Shown in pieces: positions 1-9,820 of a stretch of 23,590 bases of DNA. Made by a program: the position numbers and the translations under genes. Position 1 is the first letter of the stretch; every line of letters starts with the position of its first letter. Source of the stretch: Baffinella frigidus (taxonomy: Eukaryota; Cryptophyceae; Cryptomonadales; Baffinellaceae); the NCBI GenBank assembly GCA_026770585.1, contig MU646505.1, positions 553,033 to 576,622 on the forward strand, given 5' to 3'. The notes below the pieces were generated by a model. It ran no database searches and was not told where the DNA came from. It saw only the letters and a program-made list of their open reading frames with translations.

Positions 1-70
1 GGGGGGGCGCCATGCGGGGCGCCGTAAGCTGAAAACAAATGGGCAAAAAAAAATTGAAAAAAAAAAGTAA

Positions 71-166
71 AGCAAAAAGACTTAAAATCGCCTATGTTGG
101 GAGCTCGAAGAACCTCAAGGACCTGAACGATTGTAAGGGCCCCTTACAGTTTTAAGTCTTTTTGCT
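71..166. repeat. Inverted repeat with 17-base perfect arms
   Basis: AGCAAAAAGACTTAAAA at 71-87 is exactly reverse-complemented at 150-166. The 62-base interior contains its own palindrome, GTAAGGGCCCCTTAC, at 133-147. The arrangement suggests a small foldback or MITE-like element. Confidence 0.7.
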
Positions 167-249
167 TGTCATGTTTGAAAATCCAAAGATCTCCGGACAT
201 TTAAAAAGATTGAGGTGGCCGTTTTTCAGACCAGCCCGCTCAAAAAACC

Positions 250-388
250 GGCTTTACACCTTAAACCCCAAATCCTGAACCCAAAACCCAATATTCAAAC
301 CCGTCAACACCTACACTCCAGACACTGAACCCTGCACCCTAAAACCTAAACCCCAAACTCTCAACCCTTCACCATAAACCCTGAAACC

Positions 389-434
<46 letters not shown>

Positions 435-445
435 ACCCTGAATCC
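250..445. repeat. Degenerate telomere-like tract (CCCTAAA/CCCTCAA)
   Basis: Loose 7-base periodicity of the CCCTAAA type resolves into a regular run of CCCTCAA units at about 388-437. It is interstitial, not a chromosome end, because unique sequence flanks it on both sides. Confidence 0.8.
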
Positions 446-1395
446 TCCTGCGAACCGCCTCCACCCTTCAGCCCCAGGAAACCATCAAAATTCCTCAAAA
501 CCCCCTATGATCGTTTCTCTCGCTTTTGTCGGGAGCTGGGAGGAAGTAATTCGGTGGCGAGCGTGGGGATGTCCCGGACGATTTCCTACATTGAATTTGC
601 TGAATCTGCCATCACTGTCCCAATTGATTTGCTGGATTTAATTTTGCATCCTCTTTACTAAGCACACGCAAAACGACATTAAGCTAAGCACACGCAAAAC
701 GAAGAACCGAAAACACTTGAACCGAATCACTCGAATCTCTACGAACAAGAGATTTCCCACTAACTTTCTTTGCTCTCACGACATCAAACCTGCTGGCCAA
801 GTCCGCGGAGAGTCCAGAACAAGAACACTTGAACAAAATACATTCGGCCAACATTCTACCAGTGTGGCCGACGAGCACCCATCAACCAGTCTCATAACAA
901 CCAGTTTTGAGTTAAAAACTGAAACTGGCTGGGGTGTGGGGTACATGTACCAGTTTTTTACCCAGTTTTGAGGGTCACCTTTTTTTTGGTACCCTCCACG
1001 AACGAAGCCGCAAATGGCCGTAACTCCGTGGAATGTTTGCCATTGTTATCATGTTTCAATGTTCTGGACTCTCTGCAGGACCCTCTCACCAACTCCACCA
1101 GCAGGTTTTCATGTAACATTCACCCAGGACGACTCAGGATTCAGTGAGAACAACTCACGATCCACTTTTGACCACTCAGGATGCCATCGGAGCGATTTGG
1201 TTTTGAGTGAGTGTGCAGTGTTCCGGGTTCCGGGTTCATGGCTCGAGAAGAGATCAAGAAGGAACAGGCGCCTCTGGCAAAGACGTCTCTCTCCGCGTCG
1301 AGTCGAGGAGGTGCAGGAGGAGAACCAGCTCAGGTGCCCCCACCCAACACAAAGCGTGCGTTCTCAGATTCACTCTTTTTCTCATGAGCGAGGTG

Positions 1396-1590
1396 CCCAT
1401 GCACGACCACACGAGGCTAACCAGGCGAACAGAATCAAAACCGGGGGCTGTACACGTAGGGCCTATCCATAAGTGATTTATAACTGCGACCGACCGCTGA
1501 GCGGTCGGTAACGTGATCATTTCTCTGCAAAACTTTAAAAGTCCCTTTTATTCTGTTCGCCTGGGTAGCCTCGTGTGGGAATGCATGTAC
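1396..1590. repeat. Palindromic element with ~35-base imperfect terminal arms
   Basis: The left arm around 1405-1438 contains CACACGAGGCTAACCAGGCG followed by AACAGAAT. The right arm around 1547-1580 contains the reverse complement with one or two changes (ATTCTGTTCGCCTGGGTAGC then CTCGTGTG). A short palindrome, ACCGACCGCTGAGCGGTCGGT-like, sits in the middle near 1488-1509. No coding capacity. Just upstream, 1381-1399 resembles the terminal repeat of the CAGGGGTACC family seen later in the window. Confidence 0.65.
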
Positions 1591-1829
1591 AAAAATTGAC
1601 TTATGCCAACGAATTTTGAGGGCAGCGTGCATGGAAGGCTCCCATGTGCATGGATTGCTCTAGGCGTGAGTATGAGAAAGACAATTTCCGGTGCATGCAG
1701 TGCAGCATTCGGCAGCTCAAGAGCGAGAGGGGCCGCGCGTGCGGAGTGCTGAGCCGCCTGTGCTGTGTAAATGTAGACTCTACAAACACCCCACCCAGCT
1801 CGAAACCACCACGCGTGCCCCGCCCCCGT

Positions 1830-3143
1830 CTACGCCGCTCCTTCCACAACCACCTTCCTGTCCCCTTCCGCCCCCACCGCCCCCCCTGCTTGCACGACAC
1901 CCTTGGCAAGAGGCGCCTCAGGCATCACCAGCGCCGGCTTCCCCCCCTGGAGCTCCAGCAATTTCGCGCCCCCCAGCGTGCTGGGCGCGGCGAGGGTTAC
2001 GGGAGACTCGGCGCGGGGGCGCTGGGGGCACTTGGGCGAGAGGGGCGTCTCGCGGCCGCGCGCCGCCTCCTCCTCCTCCGGGACCATCTCCTCGTCGCGC
2101 GGGCTCCGCGGGGGCGACCGCGCAACCGCCACCCTGCTCGCCGCCGCCGCCCCCACCCCCGCCACAACCCCCGCCGCCGTCGTCGTCGCCGCCGGGGCAG
2201 AGCTCGCGCTCTGCAGAGGTGCGGCTTTTGCCTGTTGCGCGATCGACGTGCCCTTCCCCGCTATTTGCCCCGGCGGGGCGCGCCCCATGCCCCCCATGTG
2301 CTGCCCCATCGGGTAGCACATGCGCGGCACGCCGTGTGGCCCTGGCCCGAACGCCGCGGGGAAGTAGGCGCCCGCCGACATGAGCTGGAGCACCGAGAGC
2401 CAGATGAGCTGCTGGGCGTGGAACGCGCCCGCCTCGGGACTGCTCGCCATCACCGCCTCGGCCGGGCACCCCACCCCCTGCGCCGCGGCCGCCGCCCACA
2501 CGCCCCGCGACGCCAGCAGGTGCTCCCCCGCCACTGACTCCTCCCCCCCCCCTCCTCCCGCGCCCCCGCACGCGCCCGTGTCATCCCAGCGCGGCTGCGG
2601 CGTGGGCGCGGTGTGCGGCGAGAGGGCGCCCCCCCCCGCGCCCCCCCGCGCGCGCTTGGCCGTCGGGGGCGTCGGCAGCGGGCCCCCCATCGCCTCGTCC
2701 GCCGCGTCGTGCATCGCGAGGGTGGTGGGCGTGGGCTTGCGCTTCCCCGCGGCGCGCCCCCCGCTCCCGACGCTCGGGGGGGAGAGCACGTTGGCGGCCG
2801 TGAGCGTGGTGGGGCGCGCGGCGGCGGAGGGGCGCGCCGTGGTGGGGCGCAGCGCGGGGGGCTTGGGCTCGACGTACGTCGGGCGGATGAGCGTGGCGGC
2901 GTTGGAGTGCACCAGGTGCGTGATGAACCAGAGGGCCTGCGCGAGCTTGTACTCGGCGTTCCCCGCAAGCTGCACCTCCCCGCGGTGGTGGATCGAGATC
3001 GAGACCGGCTCGGGCTTGCGCCGCGGTTGCTCCCAGTCCTCGACGACCAAGGGCGAGAACTTGATCTCGAGGCGCGGGGACGCCGTGCCCACCTTGTTCA
3101 CGAACCGCACGAACGCGAAGGTGTGCGCGTCCGCGCCTCGCTC
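1830..3143 (-). CDS. Last exon of the TBP-like gene: third repeat plus disordered tail
   Basis: The exon begins after the acceptor TTCCACAG and runs 437 codons to TAG. The open frame extends a little upstream to 3179, but there is no ATG there, so the frame start is intronic. The first ~80 residues are the folded third repeat (PRLEIKFSPLVVEDW then VSISIHHRGEVQLAGN). The rest is low-complexity Ala/Gly/Pro/Ser with two basic clusters (AGKRKP and AKRARGG) that look like nuclear localisation signals. It also has an acidic run (DEEMVPEEEEAARGRE) and a Met/Gly/Pro-rich patch. The DNA is very GC-rich, which opens long shadow frames on both strands. A further intron near the 3' end cannot be excluded. 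Confidence 0.6.
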   Translation of the reverse strand, partial: ERGADAHTFAFVRFVNKVGTASPRLEIKFSPLVVEDWEQPRRKPEPVSISIHHRGEVQLAGNAEYKLAQALWFITHLVHSNAATLIRPTYVEPKPPALRPTTARPSAAARPTTLTAANVLSPPSVGSGGRAAGKRKPTPTTLAMHDAADEAMGGPLPTPPTAKRARGGAGGGALSPHTAPTPQPRWDDTGACGGAGGGGGEESVAGEHLLASRGVWAAAAAQGVGCPAEAVMASSPEAGAFHAQQLIWLSVLQLMSAGAYFPAAFGPGPHGVPRMCYPMGQHMGGMGRAPPGQIAGKGTSIAQQAKAAPLQSASSAPAATTTAAGVVAGVGAAAASRVAVARSPPRSPRDEEMVPEEEEAARGRETPLSPKCPQRPRAESPVTLAAPSTLGGAKLLELQGGKPALVMPEAPLAKGVVQAGGAVGAEGDRKVVVEGAA

Positions 3144-6100
3144 CTGTGGAAGCACACCACTCCCCGGGGTCAGAACCAACGCGTCCGCTCCACGAGAAAC
3201 ACCAAACGTAACATGGTGGTGAGCTACCTAACCCCCCAACCCCCCCCCCCAACCCCCCCCCCAACCCCCCCCCACACGCGCTGAGAGGTCCCTGAAGACT
3301 CCTAGGCGCGGGGGGGGCAGGTGAACGCGGCAGTGCGGGTTTGGGGTTTGGGATTTAGGGTTTAAGGTTTATGGTGAAGGGTGTAGGGTGTAGGGTGCAG
3401 GGTGCAGAGTGCAGGGTGCAGGGTGTAGGGTGTAGGGTTTAGACTTTAGGCTTTAGGCTTGAGGTTTTAGGGGTAAGGTGATAGGGTGTAGGGTGTAAGG
3501 TGTAGGGTGCAGGGTTTAGGATGCAGGGTGTAGGGTGCAAGGTGTAGGGTTTAGGTTGTAGGGTGCAGGGAGTAGGGTGTTTCATGGTTTCGGAATTAGG
3601 GTTAGTGGTTCGGGTTTAGGGGTGAGGGTTCAGGGTGTAGGGTGTAGGGTGTAGGTTGTAGGTTGTAGGGTGTAGGGTTTAGGGCTTAGGGTTTAGGGTT
3701 TAGGGTTCAGGGTTTAGGGTTCAGGGTTTAGGGTTTAGGGTGTAGGGTTTGGGGGTTGGTGTTTGGTGTTTGGTGTTTAGTGTTTAGGGTGTAGGGTGTA
3801 GGGTGCAGGATTCAGGATGCAGGGTGGGGATGTAGGGTGTAGGGTGTAGAGTGTAGGGTGTAGGGTGTAGGGTGTAGGGTGCAGGGTGCAGGATGCAGGA
3901 TGCAGGGTGAAGGGTGTAGGGTGTAAGGTGTAGAGTGTAGGGTGTAGGGTGTAGGGTGTAGGGTGTAGGGTGTGGGGTGTAGGGTGTAGGGTGTAGGTTG
4001 CAGTTCTTGGGGTTTGGGGTTTTGGTTTGGGGTTTGGGGTTTAGGGTTTAGATTTTGGGGTTTGGGGTTTGGGGTTAGGGTGTAGAGTTGAGGTTATATG
4101 GTGTGTAGTTCAGGGTGTAGGGCTTCAGGTGTAGGGTGTCGGGACGGGACCTCGAGCAGCGCCTGCAGCCTGGGGTGCGCGCTGGGCGAGCGCTCCGACG
4201 ACTCGAGCAGCGGCCTCAGCGCGTCGATCTCCAGCACGCTCCCCACCTCGCACAGCTGGAAGTTGCGCTTGGTGAGCCAGACCTCGCAGCGCAGGGCCTC
4301 GATGGCGAGCGGCTGCCCGAGGAGGCACCCTGTCTCGACCAGCGACGCCGCGACGGCGCGCCCTGCCATGCAAAACCCTCACGTAAGCGTCATTTCAACT
4401 TCTTCAGGCGCGACTCCGTGCAAAATTGATAATGGGGAAAAATGGTTGGCGGGCTTGGACTTTGGCATTACCTGCCACGTCCCCGTCGTCGCGGCACCCC
4501 GCCAGCCGGATCGTCCCGTCTGCTAGCACCTGCTCATTACACGTTTCAGCGTTTGGGGGTTTTAGGGTGTAGGGGTTTTCGGGTTCAGGGGTTTCAGGGT
4601 TTAGGAATTTTAGGGGTTTAGCGTCCAGGAGATAGGGGGTAGGGTGCAGGGGTGAGGGGTTAAGAGTCGTCCCGTCCACACGCACCTGGGGTGAGGGGTT
4701 GTGGGTTAGGGGTTCAGGCGCCGGAAAGCGCGCTTGAGAGGTTGAGAGACTCACGGCGAGGCTCAGCTCTCGCTCCGAAACAGCCCCGTGGGTTCACTGC
4801 CGTGTTTGGAGCGATGTTTGTGTCAATCTGGGTGCTGCCCCGACGACACCTAGAGAGAGAGGGAGAGAGAGGGAGAGAGGGAGGGAGGGAGAGGGAAGGA
4901 GAGGGAGGGAGAGAGGGAGAGAGGGACAGAGAGAGGGGGAGAGAGAGGGAGAGGGAGAGAGGAAGAGCGAGCGAGCAAGAGAGCGAGTCACCGAGCGAGC
5001 GTGAGCGAGATAGAGAGAGAGAGCGCGGGCGCACGAGAGAGAGAGAGAGAAAGGAGGCACCTGGCCCTTGATGGAGCGGCCAGTGCTCTTCGGGGTCACG
5101 ACGACCATCACCGAGTCTCCGAACGACGTGTCGCTCTCGGCCCGGAACCCTGCGACACCCAGGCCAAGCACACCGTTACTAACGGCGTTCCCTGATTCAG
5201 GCGCCCAGCATGATTCCGGCGTTCTTTAGCACCCTGCTGTGGTGCCTGCCGTAGCATCCTACGGAATGCCGGAAATAGGTGGGTGCCGAAAATAGGGTGT
5301 GCACCCTTACACCAAGAGGTGCGATGAGCAACTTGCTGTAAAGATCCGGCGAGGAAGCAGGGTTGGAGCGTGGCAGCATCCTCAGGGTCCAGACCGTGGT
5401 GCAAGTCGCATGATATCACGATTGGATTGTCCAGTCACAGGGCAGAGGAGTGCAGATGGTTCCACGCAGGCGGGGCCGCACCCGCTTCCCCGAGGGCCTT
5501 GGAGAGCTTGCGGATGTCGGTGGGGTGGCGCGTCGACCACGTGAGGTCCTTGAAGTTGGCGTGGAACTTGGAGTCCGCGAGGCAGATGGCGGGCATGCCG
5601 GAGTCGGGGGTGTTGGCCATGCGGTCGATGATCGACTGCGCGCACGCGCGCGCGTCGTCCACCGTGTGGAAGTCGGACCGCAGACACCGCACCTGCCGCG
5701 TGGCCCCTTCCTCTCAGCGCGTGCGCAATGCCGCGGGAATGGCAAGGTGCCGCCGATCCACGAGCAGCTGTGCATGACAACGCATGCGTCCTGGACGCAC
5801 GCGGAACGGCAGGGGACGGGGGCTGGTGCTAAAGAGGGATGGGGGGGAACCTTCCCGGTGCTGAACATCTTGATGACAGCCGACTTGGCGCCAATGAGGG
5901 TTACGAAGATGGAGACGCGATCCTCGCTCGGAGGCTGGATCACCACGTCGCCTGAAAAGCACTCCTTGTCAGGGCGGGTCTTGTCAAGGGGCTCGGAGAG
6001 GGAGAGGGAGAAGGCGGGGGCGAGGGCGAGAGAGGGCGATGGGGAGATGACGAGGGGGAGGGAGAGGGCCGCAGCAGAGACAGCATGGTTCGAGGCAGCG

Positions 6101-6412
6101 GCCTCGGCGGCAGCTAGGTGCCTCAATCCACGCCTACTTCATTCCTCGGCTGGAGAGGCAGTAAGCGAGGTGGCAAACGAGTTTCGCAGCTACGAGTGCC
6201 GCAGGGGTGCTCAATGAGGAACACCGTGTACTCTAGGGCGGCGGGGGGCGGCGGGGACCGTTGAGGCGGGGAAGGCCTTGCTTGTAGACCGCAGTGGACA
6301 CTCTACGCTGGCAGCGGATGCCCACGGTCTCCATTGTCACGCGGGTCGACGCCTTGAGGTCGGCGATGGCATCGCATAGCTGCTGCCCGGTTACCATTGC
6401 GGATCCGGCCAT
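1830..6412 (-). CDS. TBP-superfamily-like protein, seven exons (~696 aa)
   Basis: Exons on the minus strand, in order: 6412-6307, 5951-5851, 5692-5482, 5149-5061, 4529-4472, 4362-4151, 3143-1830. Every junction is GT-AG and reading phase is kept across all six introns, which strongly supports the model. The start is the first ATG of the first exon; ATG at 6397 is an alternative. The product has three segments shaped like TATA-binding-protein half-repeats, a strand-Gly-strand followed by a helix: around residues 59-94 (MFSTGKVRC), 153-192 (LADGTIRLAGC) and 306-336 (HHRGEVQLAGN). Between them are two charged strand segments, one with ADSKFHANF. TBP has two such repeats and similar multi-repeat TBP-like proteins occur in protists and large DNA viruses. 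The family call is by eye from motif shape; the likely role is nuclear, in promoter recognition or another nucleic-acid-binding task. Confidence 0.6.
3144..4150 (-). repeat. Intron 6 of the TBP-like gene filled with telomere-like repeats
   Basis: Between the donor after CTCGAG (4151) and the acceptor before 3143, about 800 bases (roughly 3340-4140) are nearly continuous TTTAGGG, TGTAGGG and TGCAGGG heptamers on the plus strand. The gene's sense strand therefore carries the C-rich version. A C-rich run of CCCCCCAA-type units at 3235-3280 sits near the acceptor. Confidence 0.75.
4405..4440. repeat. Half copy of a GCGACTC-GTRCAAAAT element in intron 5
   Basis: GCGCGACTCCGTGCAAAATT at about 4408-4427 matches the arms of the palindromic element at 11599-11730 and the half copy at 13487-13540. 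It lies in the 109-base intron between exons 4472-4529 and 4151-4362. Confidence 0.45.
4530..5060 (-). repeat. Intron 4 of the TBP-like gene: telomere-like plus GA-rich tract
   Basis: On the plus strand, 4550-4720 is loose TTTAGGG-like sequence and 4850-5052 is an almost pure GA tract (GAGAGAGGGA units). In the transcript it is a CU-rich tract just downstream of the donor. The exon junctions share CAGGTGC on both sides. Confidence 0.7.
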
Positions 6413-7179
6413 CGCAGACGCGCTTACTCGCTCTGTGGCCTTGCGGTCTCCGTGGGCCCGTGTTTAACAGAAGCAGATCCCTCTTAGACCCAAGCGGTTG
6501 CCTCCTGGCTCGCACGCCTTTTTTCTGGCCGAAATTCGTCGAGCGCAGCTCTACCCTCCCCTACAGTGATCAGCACGTCCAGGAGGAGCGATTCAGCGTC
6601 GGCCAGCCACCGCACTTCGTCCCTCGGATTCCCCGCCCTTTTGTTTGAAAATGAAAACAAGGGCGACGCTCGATCAATGGCTCAAACAGAAGGTGCAATC
6701 AAAAGTGAACTTCCATTGCACCTAGGGTCAACTTTTGGCAAACTCCTCAGATTCTGAGCGTTTTCCAGTTGTGTCGACTTATGATTGCTCCTGGTACGTC
6801 AAAAGTAGCGTCTCCTTTGGGAGGTTTGAGCCGTTTTTGCCCCCAATGAATTCCCCAATGTCAAGTTTTTGCGGAAAATATATCAAAAGTCAATTTTTGG
6901 ATATCAAAATGGCTCCAATTCACCGTCATTTGAGCCATTTGTTTCACCCCCGAATCTCTGAGGCAAAACCAGGACGTGGAAAGATCGCAAAATCCACCCC
7001 ACGCGTCCCGTGAGAGCAGCGTGCGGGCTTGTCACAAGGGCACTCGTGGGGGCAAGGTAGCTGGTACTCCGTCGCAAGATCGGCGAGGAAGGTTCTGCGT
7101 GGCGACTCGGTCGTGCTCGCTATCTGGCGTTAGCCAGACACCTCTTGCAGAGACAGGAAGTTCGGAAAAGCGGAGCGCC
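6413..7179. other. Spacer between two divergent genes
   Basis: The upstream regions of the minus-strand TBP-like gene and plus-strand Tim17 meet here. I see no TATA-like box I would defend. Most of it (6628-7029) is a dispersed repeat, listed separately. A pyrimidine-AG (CTCTTGCAG, ending at 7150) 30 bases before the Tim17 ATG could be an acceptor of a 5' untranslated intron or a trans-splice acceptor. Confidence 0.5.
6628..7029 (+). mobile_element. Dispersed non-coding repeat, long form
   Basis: Its left end (CCGCCCTTTTGTTTGAAAATG) and its right end (about 6957-7029, from GAGGCAAAACCAGGACGTGG to GCGTGCGGGCT) both reappear in reverse orientation at 21957-22088, where the ~300 bases between them are missing. 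The interior is AT-richer than the surroundings and has no coding capacity. The pair looks like a full and an internally deleted copy of one non-autonomous element. Confidence 0.65.
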
Positions 7180-8609
7180 ATGGCGGATTCGCACGAGAGG
7201 GAGCCTTGCCCGCACAGGATCATCGATGACCTGGGCGGCGCATTCGCGTTCGGGGTTGTGGGTGGGGGTCTCTTCCACACGTTCAAAGGCGCACGGAATG
7301 CGCCGAGGGGGGAGCGGACGGCCGGGGTGATCCAGGCTGTGAAGGCCAATGCCAGACGGCTCGGGGGGAGCTTCGCCGTCTGGGGCGGGCTCTTCTCCAC
7401 TTTCGACTGCTGCTTCATCGCGATACGCTCAAAGGAGGACCCGTACAACTCGATCATGTCGGGGTTCTGCACCGGTGCGTCGCTCGCCGCGCGTGGCGGC
7501 TCCAAGGCCGCGTTGAAGTCGGGCATGGTAGGAGGTATCATCCTCGCCGTGATCGAGGGACTAAACATCGCCATCACGCGCATCATGAACCAGCTTCCGC
7601 CCCCCGAAGAGGTGCATTTGCCGCTCCACCCCTTGTGTCCCCCCCTCCCTCACACAAAAGGCCGAGAAAACGTGGCCATGCGCTTACGTGGCCCCAGCCA
7701 AGCAGCACCGAACTGCGGCCCTGGCGTCTTTCGCCTCGAACGCTCACACGTGCCCGCCTCCGACAGATGCCGTCTCCGGGGGCGATGCCGGCTGGGGCAG
7801 GGGGGGCTGCGGATGGCGCGCCGCCGGTGCCGGTGACTACCCCGCACGCCTTGCCTGGATTTGAGCGACGCAGGGGGGGGGCAACGTTCCAGGGCGGGCC
7901 GCCTGTAAGTTTGTTTGCGTTCTGGAGAGTCTCGAGGGATTGCGCGGTTCCTCACACGACCTGGCGCTCGGTTGCCTGATGTGGTTGGTTCGCGGAGCCA
8001 AAGGGCCTGGCCCGAAACCTTGTCACCATCCAAATCCAACTCACCGATCTTTCACTATCCACGCAGCGATGCAGCGCGACTGCAGTCTACATCCACTCGG
8101 CCGCCATCCATGCAACCCACCGAGGCTGTGCCTGATCAGGACGTGCAGTCGGATCTTAGGCGGTACAGCTGCTGTCGGTGCCGGTCGCTGAGAGCCTGTG
8201 CATATCTAGACTGCAGTCGCTCCTGGCGGCCTGAGGGTTCAACAGTCTTAGGACGCAGGGATTAGTGTTGCGTAGGGGCGAGTCCGACTGCAGTCTCTCC
8301 TGCTCGCTGAGGCAGTCTCTCTTGCTCGCTGAGGGAATACAGACGCGACCTGGCAGGGTTTGGGAGGGTAGCATTGGGGGCCCCCCGGATGTGTTGAGGT
8401 GCCTAAATAGACATTGTGATTCTCCCTCTACGACTGAAGTGATTGTGATTCTCGTGGCACTGCAGGTGCCGTGGTGGGCAGCGATGTTCGCAGGCCCGCC
8501 TCCGAAGGAGGAAGTTGACTTCTCGGACCCCAAGGAGATGGCGGCTGCCCCCGCCTTCGGCGCAGGTCCTCCAGGCTTCAGGCTGCAGGGTTCAGGGTTT
8601 AGGGTTTAG
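7180..8609 (+). CDS. TIM17: Mitochondrial import inner membrane translocase subunit Tim17
   Basis: Exons 7180-7611, 7767-7904 and 8466-8609, phase 0 throughout, GT-AG introns. The ~237-residue product opens MADSHEREPCPHRIIDDLGG, the typical Tim17 N-terminus. It carries the family's four hydrophobic glycine-rich segments within residues ~15-140, including GGSFAVWGGLFSTFDC and the following KEDPYNSI, which are hallmark Tim17 motifs. Tim17 is the channel-forming core of the TIM23 complex that moves presequence proteins across the inner mitochondrial membrane. Exons 2-3 add a ~93-residue Pro/Gly/Ala-rich tail not found in yeast Tim17, with a short VPWWAAMFAGPPP stretch. The stop codon falls inside a telomere-like GGGTTTAGGG run, so the last ~14 residues may be repeat-derived; alternatively exon 3 is spliced at GCGCAG|GTCC. 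Confidence 0.92.
7905..8465 (+). repeat. Tim17 intron 2 with a 22-base tandem duplication
   Basis: The intron starts GTAAGT and ends CACTGCAG. At 8290-8311 and 8312-8333 the same 22 bases (GCAGTCTCTC, T/C change, GCTCGCTGAG) occur twice with one mismatch. The neighbouring sequence is rich in CTGCAGTC words. Confidence 0.7.
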
Positions 8610-8612
8610 GGT
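8587..8612. repeat. Short telomere-like run overlapping the Tim17 stop
   Basis: GTTCAGGGTTTAGGGTTTAG provides the in-frame TAG of Tim17 exon 3. The coding end of a conserved gene in a telomere-like repeat suggests that the 3' end was rewritten by repeat insertion. Confidence 0.7.
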
Positions 8613-9490
8613 TCCCAGACTCCCGGAAGCCTACCCATTCCGGGTTAGATGTTTCACCAGACCTGAAGTTCGGGGCTTGAATCCGCGGTCCTTGACACTC
8701 GTTGGCACGCAGTGATGCACTCCCTCGGCCGGAATTGATACTACCGTGCGGATGCCTTGATCGCAAGTAGGAACATTCCTTTTGTTTTGCAGCTTTGGAA
8801 AACCTCTCTGGAGCCTATCCTGGGTTCTTGTAACGATAGGCTCCTGAGGTGGGTCTTCTGACGTGCCTCACTAAAACTTGACAAGGAGAAAGCGATGCCC
8901 TTCTCTGGGGGCTCGAGAACCACCCAAAATCGCTTTCACCGATACCAATTATTGAGCATTATTGAAGCTCCACGATTTCGAAGTTTAGATGGGACCGACT
9001 CTCGCGGTGCAGAAACCTGACGAGAGTGGGCGGTTGCAGGCAAGGACGATTTCTCGCAGAGTGAGAAGAAGTGGGCGTCGCCCCTCGAACCCCAGGTTTC
9101 TTTCAGCCCCGAACCCCATTGTCGTTGTTTGCATTGCAAGACTTCGCACGACCGTGATGGCTCCGTGAGCCCGCTTCGGAGTGCAGATTCGTTTAGTGAG
9201 GTCACTCGTGAGCAAGGTCACTCACCACCCCAAGTTCCTACTCAAGGCCTATCACTAGGAGACTACGACCCCCCCTAGAATCCGTGTGTCTCATGACTTG
9301 CGACGTTCCCTTGTATCTGTGTAGCCTACAACAAACCACACTGTTGCCTAGAGTCGCAAATCTGGGGCTTCAGTCGCACTTTGCCGGGGCGCCACCCCCC
9401 CCAAAGACCTACCCTGCACACGTGACCGTGCAACCTCGGGAGGTGAGCGTATCAGACACCCCTCAAAGTCACAGCCCCTGCTCTCACGCC
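8613..9490. other. Spacer with small hairpins, no supported gene
   Basis: No family-like open frame. A hairpin with GAGCCTATC/GATAGGCTC arms lies at 8811-8844, and AAAGCGAT/ATCGCTTT arms enclose about 8890-8937. Confidence 0.5.
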
Positions 9491-9820
9491 ATGCCCGAGG
9501 CGGTGCTCCCAGAAACCCTTAACTGCGAGGACGTAGCGGACCTAGTCCAGGACGAGGCTGCCTCGGGGCGTTGGATCGACTGTATTCGGGGTGCTGTTTA
9601 GGTCCTTGAGATTCTTTGAAATGCCACCATAGGCGGCCACTGGCACTGCTTCTGCAGAAAGCCATGTCTCCTTTCTGACCACATGAAGCTGACATGGCCT
9701 CCTCCCTCTGCACAGGTGGATGCGGCGAAGTTGGTGCTGCTCATGCGGGCGCACGTCTTCGCGCGCGGGCAGGGCATCTTCGCCCGCCAGGGCCAGGACG
9801 CCCCCGCACAGCAATGTTGA
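9491..9820 (+). CDS. Candidate two-exon short gene, unrecognised
   Basis: The better half is 9716-9820, which follows a good acceptor (CCTCTGCACAG) and encodes VDAAKLVLLMRAHVFARG and onward to a TGA, an amphipathic helix-like peptide. Its partner may begin at the ATG at 9491 (MPEAVLPETLNCEDVADL). Donors keeping phase 0 exist at GAC|GTAGCG and CTA|GTCCAG, giving about 48-52 residues. I do not recognise the product. The 9716 exon could equally be the last exon of a longer gene whose earlier exons I cannot see. Confidence 0.3.

Larger units (their letters stand above)
1..1829. other. Repeat-rich spacer with no supported gene
   Basis: I find no convincing exon here; the open frames have no family-like content and overlap repeats. 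It holds a short inverted repeat (71-87 with 150-166), telomere-like CCCTCAA/CCCTAAA sequence (about 250-445), and a palindromic element (about 1396-1590). The stretch 1640-1829 lies just downstream of the stop of the minus-strand gene that ends at 1830 and may be its 3' untranslated region. Confidence 0.6.

Noticed and set aside
1644-2537. Long plus-strand open frames over 1640-3280
   Set aside because: Arg/Pro/Ala-rich shadow frames of the GC-rich minus-strand last exon of the TBP-like gene; no domain or consistent splice signals.
3179-3179. Start of the large minus-strand frame at 3179 as a gene start
   Set aside because: The codon is TTG, and a good acceptor (TTCCACAG) at 3144-3150 with phase-compatible upstream exons explains the frame better.
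4691-5071. Open frames rich in Arg-Glu or Ser-Leu repeats at 4691-5171
   Set aside because: Translations of the GA/CT tract in an intron; low complexity only.
6901-6945. Possible dinoflagellate spliced-leader relic (AAAATGGCTCCAA, TTTGAGCCATTTG)
   Set aside because: Only short similarity to the leader, in a dispersed repeat and in the wrong context; not enough to claim.
8640-8720. tRNA-like stretch (GTTCGGGGCTTGAATCC)
   Set aside because: I could not fold an acceptor stem or anticodon arm; no CCA-proximal pairing.
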